Source: Nocardia asteroides (GTDB lineage Bacteria > Actinomycetota > Actinomycetes > Mycobacteriales > Mycobacteriaceae). From it: DNA of 64,000 bases. The stretch is from the NCBI RefSeq assembly GCF_900637185.1, contig NZ_LR134352.1, positions 6,252,001 to 6,316,000 on the forward strand, given 5' to 3'. The position numbers were made by a program, and so were the translations under genes. The notes under the pieces are model-generated. The model had not been told where the DNA came from. It did no database searches and saw only the letters and a program-made list of their open reading frames with translations. Of the stretch, positions 24,945-33,257 are shown piece after piece; within the stretch, counting starts at the first letter, position 1; each line of letters begins with the position of its first letter.

Positions 24945-25798
24945 CCGAATACGCCGAGCACGACCGGCTGGGCGATTTCGTCGCCTCCAAGACCACCCTG
25001 ATCCGCAGGCACGCCGGGGCTTTCGCCGACGTGATCACCGATTTCCAGCGCGCGCCCGGAGCCGCCACCGAATACACGCTGCTCGACGAACTCAATCATC
25101 GCGTGGAACAGTTTCTCGCCGACTATGTTCCGCCGTCCTCGCGCCGGATCGGCGACAGCCTGGTCTTCGCCCACCTCTACCGCGACGCCGATCCCGACGT
25201 CCTCGACAACGCGGGTCGCGAACTGGCCTGCGAGACGGTGCTCACCGCGCTGTTCGCCGCCGAGGTGGAATTCCGCGGCCCGCTGCGGCTGAGCCGCACC
25301 CAGTCGGCCCTGCTCGCCGAGCGGTACGAGGAACTGGGCGAACAACTCTCGGCGCACAAGCTGCCCGCGCACGCGGCCCTGGCCTACCGCCAGGCCTACC
25401 GATTGCACACCATCACCGAGAACCCGCGCGGCCAGGACCGGTGCGGGCTGAACCTGGCCCGCGCCAAGACCAGGGCGCGCAACCCACGCTGGCGGCGGGC
25501 GCCCGGTATCGCCTCGGACCTGCTGTGCGGCTACGGGTATCGGCCGTTCCTGCTGCTGGCCTGGATCGCGGTGGAGATCGCGCTGTTCGTGCTGGTCTTC
25601 TACCTGTCGAGCACCGGGATCGGGGTCGCCACCGCCACCCGGGTGGGGCTGCTCAATTTCCTGAACCCGGTCGGCACCGAGGGGTTGCCACCGCTGAGCA
25701 CCTTCGCCCAGACCACGCTGATCGTGGAGTCCTACGCCGGTATCGTGTCGACCTCGGTGTTCTTCGCGCTGCTGGTGCGCCAGCTGTTCCGGCTGTGA
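24941..25798 (+). CDS. Membrane protein resembling a two-helix ion channel without filter
   Basis: A 285-residue protein. Residues 1-190 are soluble and helical, with TPR-like parts (HAALAYRQAYRLH). Then comes a GYGYRPFLLLAW motif, a hydrophobic helix (about 200-222), a loop of about 30 residues and a last helix VESYAGIVSTSVFFALLVRQLF. This order (GYGYRP, helix, pore loop, final E-x-x-G-I-x-x-T helix) is that of bacterial two-helix ion-channel proteins, but the pore loop has no T-x-G-x-G/D selectivity filter. It is coupled to the GNAT gene and ends next to the convergent SCO2521-like gene with no gap. Confidence 0.65.
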   Translation: MTEYAEHDRLGDFVASKTTLIRRHAGAFADVITDFQRAPGAATEYTLLDELNHRVEQFLADYVPPSSRRIGDSLVFAHLYRDADPDVLDNAGRELACETVLTALFAAEVEFRGPLRLSRTQSALLAERYEELGEQLSAHKLPAHAALAYRQAYRLHTITENPRGQDRCGLNLARAKTRARNPRWRRAPGIASDLLCGYGYRPFLLLAWIAVEIALFVLVFYLSSTGIGVATATRVGLLNFLNPVGTEGLPPLSTFAQTTLIVESYAGIVSTSVFFALLVRQLFRL

Positions 25799-26803
25799 TC
25801 ACCACCGGGCCTGGCTGCGGGTCAGCGCACTGAGGGTGGCCACCGCGACCCGGTCGCGCAGCTGGCCGATGCGCGAGTTCCACTGCACCGTGAACCCGGG
25901 ATCGGCCTCGAGCCCCACCCACAGGCCGCGCAGTGGCGGCGGGGTGAACGCCCCGGGCAGCCACAGGTGCACCAGATGCTCCAGCAGCGGGGTGAGCACC
26001 TGCGCGGGCGAGCTGCGCGACAGCTCGGCCATCTCGGCCTCGTCGATCACCTCGGTGAGCACCGTGAGCAGCCAGTCGTGCAGGGCCAGGTCCTCGCAGA
26101 AGCCCTGCACCGCCGCCAGTTCCACCTCGTCGCCGACGACCACCGAGGCGAGCCGGGTCTCCTCGTCGAGCAACACGAACGACATGCTCGGCGCCGCACC
26201 GTGTTCCACCCTGGCCGCCCAGCGCAGCCGGGACGCGCCGGTCTGGATCGGCGGCTTCTGGTTCAGCATGGGATCGGTGCGCACCCGCATGTGCAGGCGG
26301 GCCGCGATCGCACCGGGGTCGAGGGTGGCGACGGTGGGGTCGCCGGTGCCGAGGAACCCCTCGACGAGCAGACTGCCGACATCGGCCGGTATCCGGGTGA
26401 GGATCTCGACGATGCCGATCCGCCCGAGGTAGTGCCCCCAGCCGCGCCGGTGGGTCCCCTCCCCCGCGGTGACCGCCGCCATGGCCGAGCTCTGCAGGAT
26501 CCGCCCACCGGTGACGACGGCGTGCGCGGCGACCGTGCCCACCGCCCGCACCCGCGCGCGATTCGGCGTCGCGAGCCTGCAGTCGACCCCTTCAGCGATC
26601 ACCGGGGACTGTGCCCAGCTGACCGGCCGTTCCCGCGATTGCACGCGACGGCCGCGAACCAGGGTCAGCAATTCCGCCGCCGACCCGCGGCTCAGCGCCG
26701 CCGACTCCGGAAGCAGGCCGGTGCGCACTTCGCCCAGAAGTGCCAGCGGACCACCGCTGCGTTGCATTGCTGCAGCGTAACTGGTTTGCGCAGGTGAGGG
26801 CAT
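25799..26803 (-). CDS. SCO2521 family protein
   Basis: A 334-residue cytoplasmic protein that I assign to the SCO2521 family, mainly from the gene neighbourhood and general composition. It has an N-terminal stretch GGPLALLGEVRTGLLPESAA, a middle with conserved-looking VLLDEETRLASVVVGDEVELAAVQGFCEDLALHDWL (written here in parts: VLLDEETRLASVVVG and FCEDLALHDWL) and a tryptophan-rich end (GLWVGLEADPGFTVQW). No enzyme motif is seen. It is the last gene of a four-gene minus-strand group and starts 4 bp after the SCO2522-like gene. Function unknown. Confidence 0.7.
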   Translation of the reverse strand: MPSPAQTSYAAAMQRSGGPLALLGEVRTGLLPESAALSRGSAAELLTLVRGRRVQSRERPVSWAQSPVIAEGVDCRLATPNRARVRAVGTVAAHAVVTGGRILQSSAMAAVTAGEGTHRRGWGHYLGRIGIVEILTRIPADVGSLLVEGFLGTGDPTVATLDPGAIAARLHMRVRTDPMLNQKPPIQTGASRLRWAARVEHGAAPSMSFVLLDEETRLASVVVGDEVELAAVQGFCEDLALHDWLLTVLTEVIDEAEMAELSRSSPAQVLTPLLEHLVHLWLPGAFTPPPLRGLWVGLEADPGFTVQWNSRIGQLRDRVAVATLSALTRSQARW

Positions 26804-26807
26804 GCGA

Positions 26808-27815
26808 TCAGACGGAGCTGAGGAAGTGGTGCGAGAGCCGGTCGGTGACGTCGTCGGTCATCGTGATCCCCTGCTCCCGGGCGCGGCGGGCGATCAGCGC
26901 GACGACGGCCGGGTCGGGCTGCACATGGTCGAGGATCATCCGCACCGCGTGCTCGATTCCCACGTACCGCTGCGGCAGCAGCGACAGCGAGCGGAACGCG
27001 GCGAAGGGCGCGGCGCGCTCCTGCAACCGGATCACGCTCGGGAAATCGCTCCAGCGGGCGGGCCATTCGTGTCCCGGCGCCCAGTACTCCGCGTCCACGA
27101 CGGCCTTGCCCTCGTAGCGCAGCATCCCCAGGCGCAGCAGCTGCCACACCGACGCCAGGAACGGACACGACCACAGCACGTCCTGGCCGGCGCCGCGGTC
27201 GCGCCACATCTCGACGTCGAGGAAGATGGAGTGGTTGCGCGCGGCGAACTCCACCGGCGGCCGGTAGCCGACCTCCATGGCCTGGCCCGGCTCGTGATCG
27301 CTGGAACGATCGCCGTTGCACAGCCAGCCCGACTCCGCGGTCGGCGGCCTGCGCCCGGTGCTGCCGGGCGCGGGCTCGGCGACGATGGAATCGGCCACCA
27401 TCTGCGCCAGCGGGATCCGGGGTTCGTCGTGCTGGCGGCGCAGGTACTTGCTGCACCCGGCCTCGCTGGCCAGGTAGTCGATCCGGACGCCGCAGTCGCC
27501 GGCGATGCGCAGCAGTTTGGGCACGATGCGGCGGGGGTCGGCGTCGGTCTGGAAGTAGTCGTCGAGCAGGAAGCAGGTGCTCACCCGCACCCGGGACGGG
27601 CCACCGGCGACCTCGCCGAATTCCCGCCTGGCGATATCGGTGAAGGCCTCGAGCAGCGGGGCGACCCGGCGGAACTGGGCCTCGATGGCCGCTTCGCCGT
27701 TGAGCAGATCCGACATGTAGAAATGCCCGACCTCGATCGACAGGTGCGCGAGCGGAACATCCTCGACTCGAACGGACGCCGTCGACTCGGCGTAGACGGC
27801 GCCACCCACAACCAC
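26808..27815 (-). CDS. SCO2522 family protein
   Basis: A 335-residue protein assigned to the SCO2522 family. The start LAHLSIEVGHFYMSDLL and the internal VSTCFLLDDYFQTD and DYLASEAGCSKYL look like a conserved core with acidic and aromatic residues at strand ends, which could be an active site, but no known enzyme family is evident. The GTG at 27815 has AAGGGG upstream. A perfect 20-bp palindrome with TAGAAT lies 24 bp before the start, so the gene probably has its own promoter. Co-transcribed with the SCO2521-like gene. Confidence 0.7.
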   Translation of the reverse strand: MVVGGAVYAESTASVRVEDVPLAHLSIEVGHFYMSDLLNGEAAIEAQFRRVAPLLEAFTDIARREFGEVAGGPSRVRVSTCFLLDDYFQTDADPRRIVPKLLRIAGDCGVRIDYLASEAGCSKYLRRQHDEPRIPLAQMVADSIVAEPAPGSTGRRPPTAESGWLCNGDRSSDHEPGQAMEVGYRPPVEFAARNHSIFLDVEMWRDRGAGQDVLWSCPFLASVWQLLRLGMLRYEGKAVVDAEYWAPGHEWPARWSDFPSVIRLQERAAPFAAFRSLSLLPQRYVGIEHAVRMILDHVQPDPAVVALIARRAREQGITMTDDVTDRLSHHFLSSV

Positions 27816-27838
27816 TGCCCCTTGTCAACCCGTCGGGA

Positions 27839-27858
27839 TAGAATCGCTGGCGATTCTA
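27839..27858. promoter_or_regulatory. 20-bp palindrome over the SCO2522-like promoter
   Basis: TAGAATCGC-TG-GCGATTCTA is an inverted repeat with perfect 9-bp arms. On the minus strand its first six bases, TAGAAT, are a good -10 box about 38 bp before the GTG start at 27815. The palindrome therefore would cover the promoter and start point, as operators do. No regulator gene is adjacent. Confidence 0.55.
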
Positions 27859-27958
27859 ACCACCACGTGGGCAGTGCACAGCCGGAACACGCCCGGTCGA
27901 ATTTTCCCCTCCCGCAGTCCTTTTCGCAACCTTTGCCGGGATTGTGGCTTGTGCCCGG

Positions 27959-28879
27959 CTACACCCGGACCCAGGTGGCGCGATCCCACAGCCGTCGCGC
28001 CAGTTCCTCGAAGGCGTCGACGGTGGCGCGGTTGGCGATGCCCGCGTTCACGTCCGCGTCGAGCACGATCTGCTCGCGCCATTGCAGCACCGGTTCCACC
28101 GGCGTCTCCCCCAGCAACGCGCCCGCGCCGAGCCGGTACTCCGCGGCCAGCGAGCGCAGCGCGTCGTTCTGCTTGAGCAGCCAGGCGGCCTGCGGTCCGC
28201 CGCTGGCCGCGTGCTCGTCGGTGACGCGCGGAACGGCGGTGCGCACGAAGCGGATTCGCGCGAGCAGGTCGTCGGGCGCGTAACCGAGTTCGACGCCGGT
28301 CTTCAACAGGCCCTTGGGCCCGTGCACCAAGCCCTGGGCGGCCATCAGATGCTGGCGGGTCCAGCGGTGATAGACCAGCCAGCACACCTCCTTGTCCGGC
28401 ATGTCCTGCGGCCTGGTCGCCTCCAGCGCGATCTGCATGGCCACCGATCGGCCCGCGCTCAGGTCCACGATCACGACCTTGTAGGTGCTGTCCAGGTCGA
28501 GCAGCAGCTCGCGGCAGCGGCGCACCACCTGGGTGTCGTTGGCCGACATGGCCTCGCCGCCGCCCTCGTCGCCGGGCAGCAGCACCAGCTTGCCGCCGCG
28601 CGAGCGCTGGCTGCGCAGCGCGTCGCGGTTGGTGTTGGCCCGCACGTCGATGCGCTGCGGCAGGGTGTTGTGACCGCGCAGATACGAGTGCAGGCCGTTG
28701 CCCGGCTGGGTGCCACGTTCGACCGCGCTGATCTCGAACAGCGCGCCCGCGGTGGGCGAGCCGAAGTCGAAGTCCAGGTAGGCCGTGCTGATGCCGCGCA
28801 AACCCAGCCGGTAGGCCAGGTTGCAGCTGGTCACCGACCGCCCGGTGCCGCCCTTGTCCGAGGTGGCGAAAACGATCAT
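27959..28879 (-). CDS. SCO2523 family variant P-loop (MinD/ParA-like) protein
   Basis: A 306-residue ATPase-like protein. It opens with MIVFATSDKGGTGRSVTSCN, a deviant Walker A motif of the MinD/ParA/CobQ type (K-G-G-T-G-R-S in place of K-G-G-x-G-K-T/S): the signature lysine is present but the second lysine is arginine. The strand LDFDFGSPTAG follows, like the switch I region, and VVIVDLSAGRSV is at the Walker B place. It starts 4 bp after the SCO2524-like gene. Whether it hydrolyses ATP is open. It is the recognisable core of this unexplained gene group. Confidence 0.8.
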   Translation of the reverse strand: MIVFATSDKGGTGRSVTSCNLAYRLGLRGISTAYLDFDFGSPTAGALFEISAVERGTQPGNGLHSYLRGHNTLPQRIDVRANTNRDALRSQRSRGGKLVLLPGDEGGGEAMSANDTQVVRRCRELLLDLDSTYKVVIVDLSAGRSVAMQIALEATRPQDMPDKEVCWLVYHRWTRQHLMAAQGLVHGPKGLLKTGVELGYAPDDLLARIRFVRTAVPRVTDEHAASGGPQAAWLLKQNDALRSLAAEYRLGAGALLGETPVEPVLQWREQIVLDADVNAGIANRATVDAFEELARRLWDRATWVRV

Positions 28880-28883
28880 GTGA

Positions 28884-30740
28884 TCAGGTGCTCCTCATCG
28901 CGTCGAGACGAGCGTAGGCGAGCCGGTCGAGTTCGATCAGGGCCGCCGAGGCCAGCGTGAACGCCGTTCCCGGTTGCAGATTCACCACGTCGCGCGCCCT
29001 GGCCAGCTGCTGCTCGACGCCGTCGAGGGCGATGCGGTTGGCCGAGGTGTCCTCGACGCTGACATTGAGCATCTCCTGGTTCAGCAGGTGCTCGGCCTCG
29101 TTGAGCAGCTCGACCGCGCGCACGACCATGGCGGGCGACCGCAACGGCGCCTCCCGGTAGGTGCGGTCGGCGGTGACCAGGCATTCGATGACTCGCTCGG
29201 TCATGTACCAGGACGGCAGGGTCTGACCCGCCCGCGCCGCGGCGCCGAAGGCCGCGCCGGGGTCGTCCCACAGGCCCGCGGCGTCGCCCTCGGTGATCAT
29301 GCGCAGGTCGAGGTGGTCCATCACCTTCTTGGCCAGCTCCATCAGCCGGTCGCGCGCGGTGATGTTGCCGGACAGGCGGGCCGCCTGCAGACTCCGCTTG
29401 AGCAGCACCGGCGCGAAGTCCGAGGCGATCCACTCCAGCCGGGGACCGCCGCCCTCCACGAGTTCGCTGCCGCGCAATGTCATCCGGACACCGGGGTGGT
29501 GCAGCGACACCGACGGGTCGTCCTGGGTGGGTCTGCGGATGATGCGGCCGCGCCGGGCCAGCTCGTCGAAGATGCCGATCGCGCGGGTGAGGTCGTCGTC
29601 GGAGGCGGTGCGGGCCACCAGTTCCTGGATCAGCACCGCCGACACGATGAGGGAGAAGTAGTCGGACTCCTCGCCGTCGGAGGTGCGCCACGGAATGTCC
29701 TCCAGCGGCCAGGTGCCGCTGCCGAACCGCGCGACCGTGGCCCAGTAGCGCTGGGTGATGTCCCAGCGGATGCGCAGCGCCTCGGCCAGGCGGTACTGGG
29801 TGTCGTCGAGCAGGTCGAGCTCTCTGGTGCGCTGGGAGAGCACGTCGTTGATGCCGTCGAGCGCGGTGATGGTGAAGTACAGGTAGGGCCGGGGGTCGGC
29901 GTAGCCGACGCTGGAACCGATCGCGTCGGGCACGAAGTCCACCGGGTCGGCACCCTGCACCACGCCCCAGCTCCAGCCGCACTCGAACAGCAGATCCTCG
30001 TCGTCGAGTTCGGATTCCGGCGCCCGGCCCAGGGTGACGTCGTTGCGCAGCCGGGCCCTGACCCGGTCCAGGCTGCGCGAGACCGCGTCCACGACCACCT
30101 TCTCGGGCTGTCCCGACTGGTTGAGCATGCCCAGCATCGCCTTGCCCGAGGGCGAACGCGGCGAGGCCGTGTTGACCACGAAACTGCGCACGAGGCCGGT
30201 CATCGCGGCCGTGAGCCGGGTGCTCAGACCCGTACTGAGCTCGGCGATCCTGGCGCTGACATCCTTGCGCCGTTCGGTGCGCGCCCAGCGGTCGAAGACC
30301 CGCGCGAAACCGAGCGCCGCGATGCACAGCGTCACCGACATGGAGTAGCCGTCCACCACCTCCAGGGTGTGCTGGGCGGCTGTCGGCTCCCGATCGGCGG
30401 TGGCGCGCAGATAGCTGCCCGCGTCGAACCGTGGCAGCCCGTCGGGATCGGTGTTGCGGGCCAGGTACTCCTCGACCAGACCGAGCACCGTGATCCCGAT
30501 CCTGGCCTGCCCGCCGAAGGCCTCGAGCACGATCTTGACGTCGTCCGACATCGCCTCCGGCCGGTCCAGCGCGAAGCTCTCGATCTCGGTCGCCGGATAC
30601 AGCAGGCACAGCAGCTGTTCGGAATCGCTGATCGAATTGGCGCCGAGCACACCGTCCCAATGCCATTTCTCGTCCCGGTAGCAGGCCGAGAGCATGGCGC
30701 TCCAAATATCCAGAATCTGTTGTCTGGGCTGGATTCTCAC
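28884..30740 (-). CDS. SCO2524 family protein
   Basis: A 618-residue soluble, largely helical protein assigned to the SCO2524 family by neighbourhood. It begins VRIQPRQQILDIWSAMLSACY and has many aromatic and charged helices (for example ARVFDRWARTERRKDVSARI), with no motif known to me. The GTG at 30740 has GAGGA 9 nt upstream; a TTG three codons earlier is the other option but overlaps that site. It is the first gene of the cluster, 4 bp before the P-loop gene, so they should be made in fixed ratio. The function is unknown. Confidence 0.7.
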   Translation of the reverse strand: MRIQPRQQILDIWSAMLSACYRDEKWHWDGVLGANSISDSEQLLCLLYPATEIESFALDRPEAMSDDVKIVLEAFGGQARIGITVLGLVEEYLARNTDPDGLPRFDAGSYLRATADREPTAAQHTLEVVDGYSMSVTLCIAALGFARVFDRWARTERRKDVSARIAELSTGLSTRLTAAMTGLVRSFVVNTASPRSPSGKAMLGMLNQSGQPEKVVVDAVSRSLDRVRARLRNDVTLGRAPESELDDEDLLFECGWSWGVVQGADPVDFVPDAIGSSVGYADPRPYLYFTITALDGINDVLSQRTRELDLLDDTQYRLAEALRIRWDITQRYWATVARFGSGTWPLEDIPWRTSDGEESDYFSLIVSAVLIQELVARTASDDDLTRAIGIFDELARRGRIIRRPTQDDPSVSLHHPGVRMTLRGSELVEGGGPRLEWIASDFAPVLLKRSLQAARLSGNITARDRLMELAKKVMDHLDLRMITEGDAAGLWDDPGAAFGAAARAGQTLPSWYMTERVIECLVTADRTYREAPLRSPAMVVRAVELLNEAEHLLNQEMLNVSVEDTSANRIALDGVEQQLARARDVVNLQPGTAFTLASAALIELDRLAYARLDAMRST

Positions 30741-30911
30741 CCGCAGCAATCCTCACCGCTCGTGACGGGCCGCGGTGGGTCCCCCGGTCCGGCGCAGGAC
30801 ACATGGCGGCGATGCTCGCTGAAGATAGCACGTCACCTGCCAGGAAACGTTGGGTCTCAACGGATTTGAAACCACATCCGACCCATCGGTCACGATCGGC
30901 GCAATTCGCCC

Positions 30912-31763
30912 TTACAGCGCCAAACGGACCATGTCGGCCGTGCGGGCCAAACCGGGAAACGCCTCGGGCGTCGACCGCGGGTGCAGCGCGTGCACCGCCA
31001 GCCGGAACATCAACGCGCGCAACAACATCTGCGGCCACTCCGGGAGTGAGGACCAGCGGTCGAGCAGTCCGTCGTCACCGCCGCCCCACGCCAGCGCGTC
31101 CACCACGACCACCCCGGCCGCCCACGCGGCGGGCCGCCAGTACGGAGTGATGTCGGTGAGACCGGGCGTGTGCGCGCCGGCGAACAGCACGGTGCCGAAC
31201 AGATCGCCGTGCACCAGCTGATCGGGACTGCGGATCGGCTTGCGCAGCGTGGACAGCTGACCGATCAGCTCGAGGCTGCGCTGCCCGTCCGGCGACGCGG
31301 TGATCGGCACGCCACCGGCCCGCAGGCTGCGCAGCGGAATCGTCTCCCACGCCGCCCGATCCGCGGCCACGAACACATCGACGTCGACCCACGGCGCCAC
31401 CGGCGGCTGGACCAGGAACCGCGGACGTTCCAGCGTCGCCGTCGCCTTGTGCAGGCGCAGCGACACCGACACCACCTCGTCGTGCCGCGGCTCCGGCGCG
31501 CCGTCGACATAGGTGTCGGCCCGCCAGCCCGACACCACATACCGGCCGTCGGTGGCCCGCACCGGCCGCGCCACCCGCAGCCCGTCGACCGTCAGCGTCT
31601 CGCGCACCTTCGCCGACCACGCGGCCCGCGCATGATCGGCTACCGGACTCAGCACCACGTCACCCAGCCGCCAGCCGCCGTCCCAGTCACCGAGGGAGAC
31701 CGGTGTCACTTCGCGAAGCCCGAATGTGGCCCGCACATGCTCGGGAGGTTCGACTGAGGTCAC
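30912..31763 (-). CDS. TIGR02569 family protein, phosphotransferase-like
   Basis: A 283-residue protein of the actinobacterial TIGR02569 family, distantly related to aminoglycoside phosphotransferases. The kinase-like loop is LVHGDLFGTVLF (H-G-D-x5, with the usual N replaced) and it is followed by LTDITPYWRPAAWAAGVVVVD, where the metal-binding aspartate would lie. Activity is unproven. The GTG at 31763 follows TACGGT by 6 nt on the minus strand, as in leaderless mRNAs. In mycobacteria the same gene lies next to moeZ (Rv3205c-Rv3206c), as here. Confidence 0.85.
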   Translation of the reverse strand: MTSVEPPEHVRATFGLREVTPVSLGDWDGGWRLGDVVLSPVADHARAAWSAKVRETLTVDGLRVARPVRATDGRYVVSGWRADTYVDGAPEPRHDEVVSVSLRLHKATATLERPRFLVQPPVAPWVDVDVFVAADRAAWETIPLRSLRAGGVPITASPDGQRSLELIGQLSTLRKPIRSPDQLVHGDLFGTVLFAGAHTPGLTDITPYWRPAAWAAGVVVVDALAWGGGDDGLLDRWSSLPEWPQMLLRALMFRLAVHALHPRSTPEAFPGLARTADMVRLAL

Positions 31764-31874
31764 GGCCGTACCGTAACCCCGGTTTCACCCCCGGAGCCCG
31801 AAGGCACGCTGGCAACTCCACTTTGCGACCTCGCCGCAATCTTCGGCGAGGACCGCAACAGCGCAGCTACCCGA

Positions 31875-33056
31875 TCAGTACACCGGCAGCGACGGATCCA
31901 CCTGCTTGGCCCAGGCCACCACGCCGCCCTGCAGATGCGTGGCGTCGGCGAAACCGGCCCGCTTGAGCGCGGCCAGCGCCTCGGCCGAGCGGATACCGGT
32001 CTTGCAGTGCAGCACGATCGGCTTGTTCTGCGGCAGCTCGGCCAGCGCCTCACCGGACAGGATGCGGTCCTTCGGGATCAGCGTCGCGCCCTCGATGTGC
32101 ACGATGTCCCACTCCACCGGCTCACGGACATCGATCAGCTCGATCTTGTCCGCGTCGAGCAGATCCTTCAGCTCGGCCGCGGTGATCGTCGAGCCGGCCG
32201 CGGCGGCCATGCCTTCCTCCGAGACCACGCCGCAGAACGCCTCGTAGTCGATCAGCTCGGTGATCGGCTGACGCTCCGGATCGCGGCGCAGCTTGATGGT
32301 GCGGTAGTTCATGTCCAGTGCGTCGTAGACCATCAGCCGGCCCAGCAGCGTCTCACCGATGCCGGTGATCAGCTTGATCGCCTCGGTCACCATCACCGAA
32401 CCGATCGAGGCGCACAGCACGCCCAGCACGCCGCCCTCGGCGCAGGACGGGACCATGCCCGGCGGCGGGGCCTCCGGGTACAGGTCGCGGTAGTTGATGC
32501 CGCGGCCGTCGGGGGCGTCCTCCCAGAACACCGACACCTGGCCCTCGAAGCGGTAGATCGAACCCCACACGTAGGGCTTGCCCGCCAGCACCGCGGCGTC
32601 GTTGACCAGATAGCGGGTGGCGAAGTTGTCGGTGCCGTCGACGATCAGGTCGTACTCGCCGAACAGCTCGACCGCGTTGTCCGGCTCCAGGCGGATCTTG
32701 TGCAGCCGCACGTCGATCCCGGAATTGATCTCCAGGATCGAATCGCGGGCGCTGTCGGCCTTGGACCGGCCGATATCGGACTCGCCGTGGATGATCTGGC
32801 GCTGCAGATTCGACATGTCGACCTCGTCGAACTCGACGATGCCGAGCGTGCCGACACCGGCCGCGGCCAGGTACAGCAGCGCGGGCGAACCCAGCCCGCC
32901 TGCGCCGATCACGAGCACCTTGGCGTTCTTCAGGCGCTTCTGACCGTCGACGCCCAGATCGGGAATGATCAGGTGCCTGCTGTAGCGAGCGACCTCGTCC
33001 TTGGTCAGTTCCGCGGCCGGCTCCACGAGCGGCGGCAGGGACCCGTTGAATGACAC
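31875..33056 (-). CDS. moeZ: Adenylyltransferase/sulfurtransferase MoeZ
   Basis: A 393-residue fusion protein. The E1-like MoeB/ThiF domain (about residues 15-270) has the nucleotide motif VIGAGGLGSPALLYLAAAG, the R-x-x-R-like QRQIIHGESDIG stretch and the aspartate DGTDNFATRYLVND. The rhodanese domain (about 285-390) has the active loop HCKTGIRSAEAL with the persulfide cysteine. It adenylates and thiocarboxylates small sulfur carrier proteins for molybdopterin, thiamine or cysteine synthesis. The GTG at 33056 has AGGAG 7 nt upstream; reading further back would run through the hairpin at 33093-33182. Confidence 0.94.
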   Translation of the reverse strand: MSFNGSLPPLVEPAAELTKDEVARYSRHLIIPDLGVDGQKRLKNAKVLVIGAGGLGSPALLYLAAAGVGTLGIVEFDEVDMSNLQRQIIHGESDIGRSKADSARDSILEINSGIDVRLHKIRLEPDNAVELFGEYDLIVDGTDNFATRYLVNDAAVLAGKPYVWGSIYRFEGQVSVFWEDAPDGRGINYRDLYPEAPPPGMVPSCAEGGVLGVLCASIGSVMVTEAIKLITGIGETLLGRLMVYDALDMNYRTIKLRRDPERQPITELIDYEAFCGVVSEEGMAAAAGSTITAAELKDLLDADKIELIDVREPVEWDIVHIEGATLIPKDRILSGEALAELPQNKPIVLHCKTGIRSAEALAALKRAGFADATHLQGGVVAWAKQVDPSLPVY

Positions 33057-33092
33057 GTCAGAGCTCCTGTATCTATGGCGGCTGGCGCCGCG

Positions 33093-33182
33093 GGTTTTCG
33101 GCCTCGTGACCTCGCCGCCGAGGGGCGATTCTGCGGCTTCGCCGTTACGCCTCGCCCCTCGGCGGCGAGGCGGCCGAAAACC
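33093..33182. repeat. Two-step 90-bp inverted repeat upstream of moeZ
   Basis: Two nested perfect arms are seen. The outer arm is GGTTTTCGGCC (33093-33103) with its complement at 33172-33182; the inner arm is an 18-bp stem, 33111-33128 with 33152-33169 (CTCGCCGCCGAGGGGCGA and complement), around a 23-nt loop. It fills most of the gap between the DUF3152 gene stop and the moeZ start. It could end the first transcript, lie in the moeZ leader, or be a small mobile repeat. Confidence 0.8.
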
Positions 33183-33257
33183 GTGCGGGTTGGCAATGGT
33201 GACAACGTCGCCGGCCGCGGGGTTCTTCCCGTCCATGGTCGCGCATGGACGCGGGGC

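Noticed and set aside
31875..33236. A longer moeZ starting upstream of the 90-bp inverted repeat
   Set aside because: The extra 60 codons run through the hairpin and resemble no MoeZ N-terminus, while GTG 33056 has AGGAG at the right distance.
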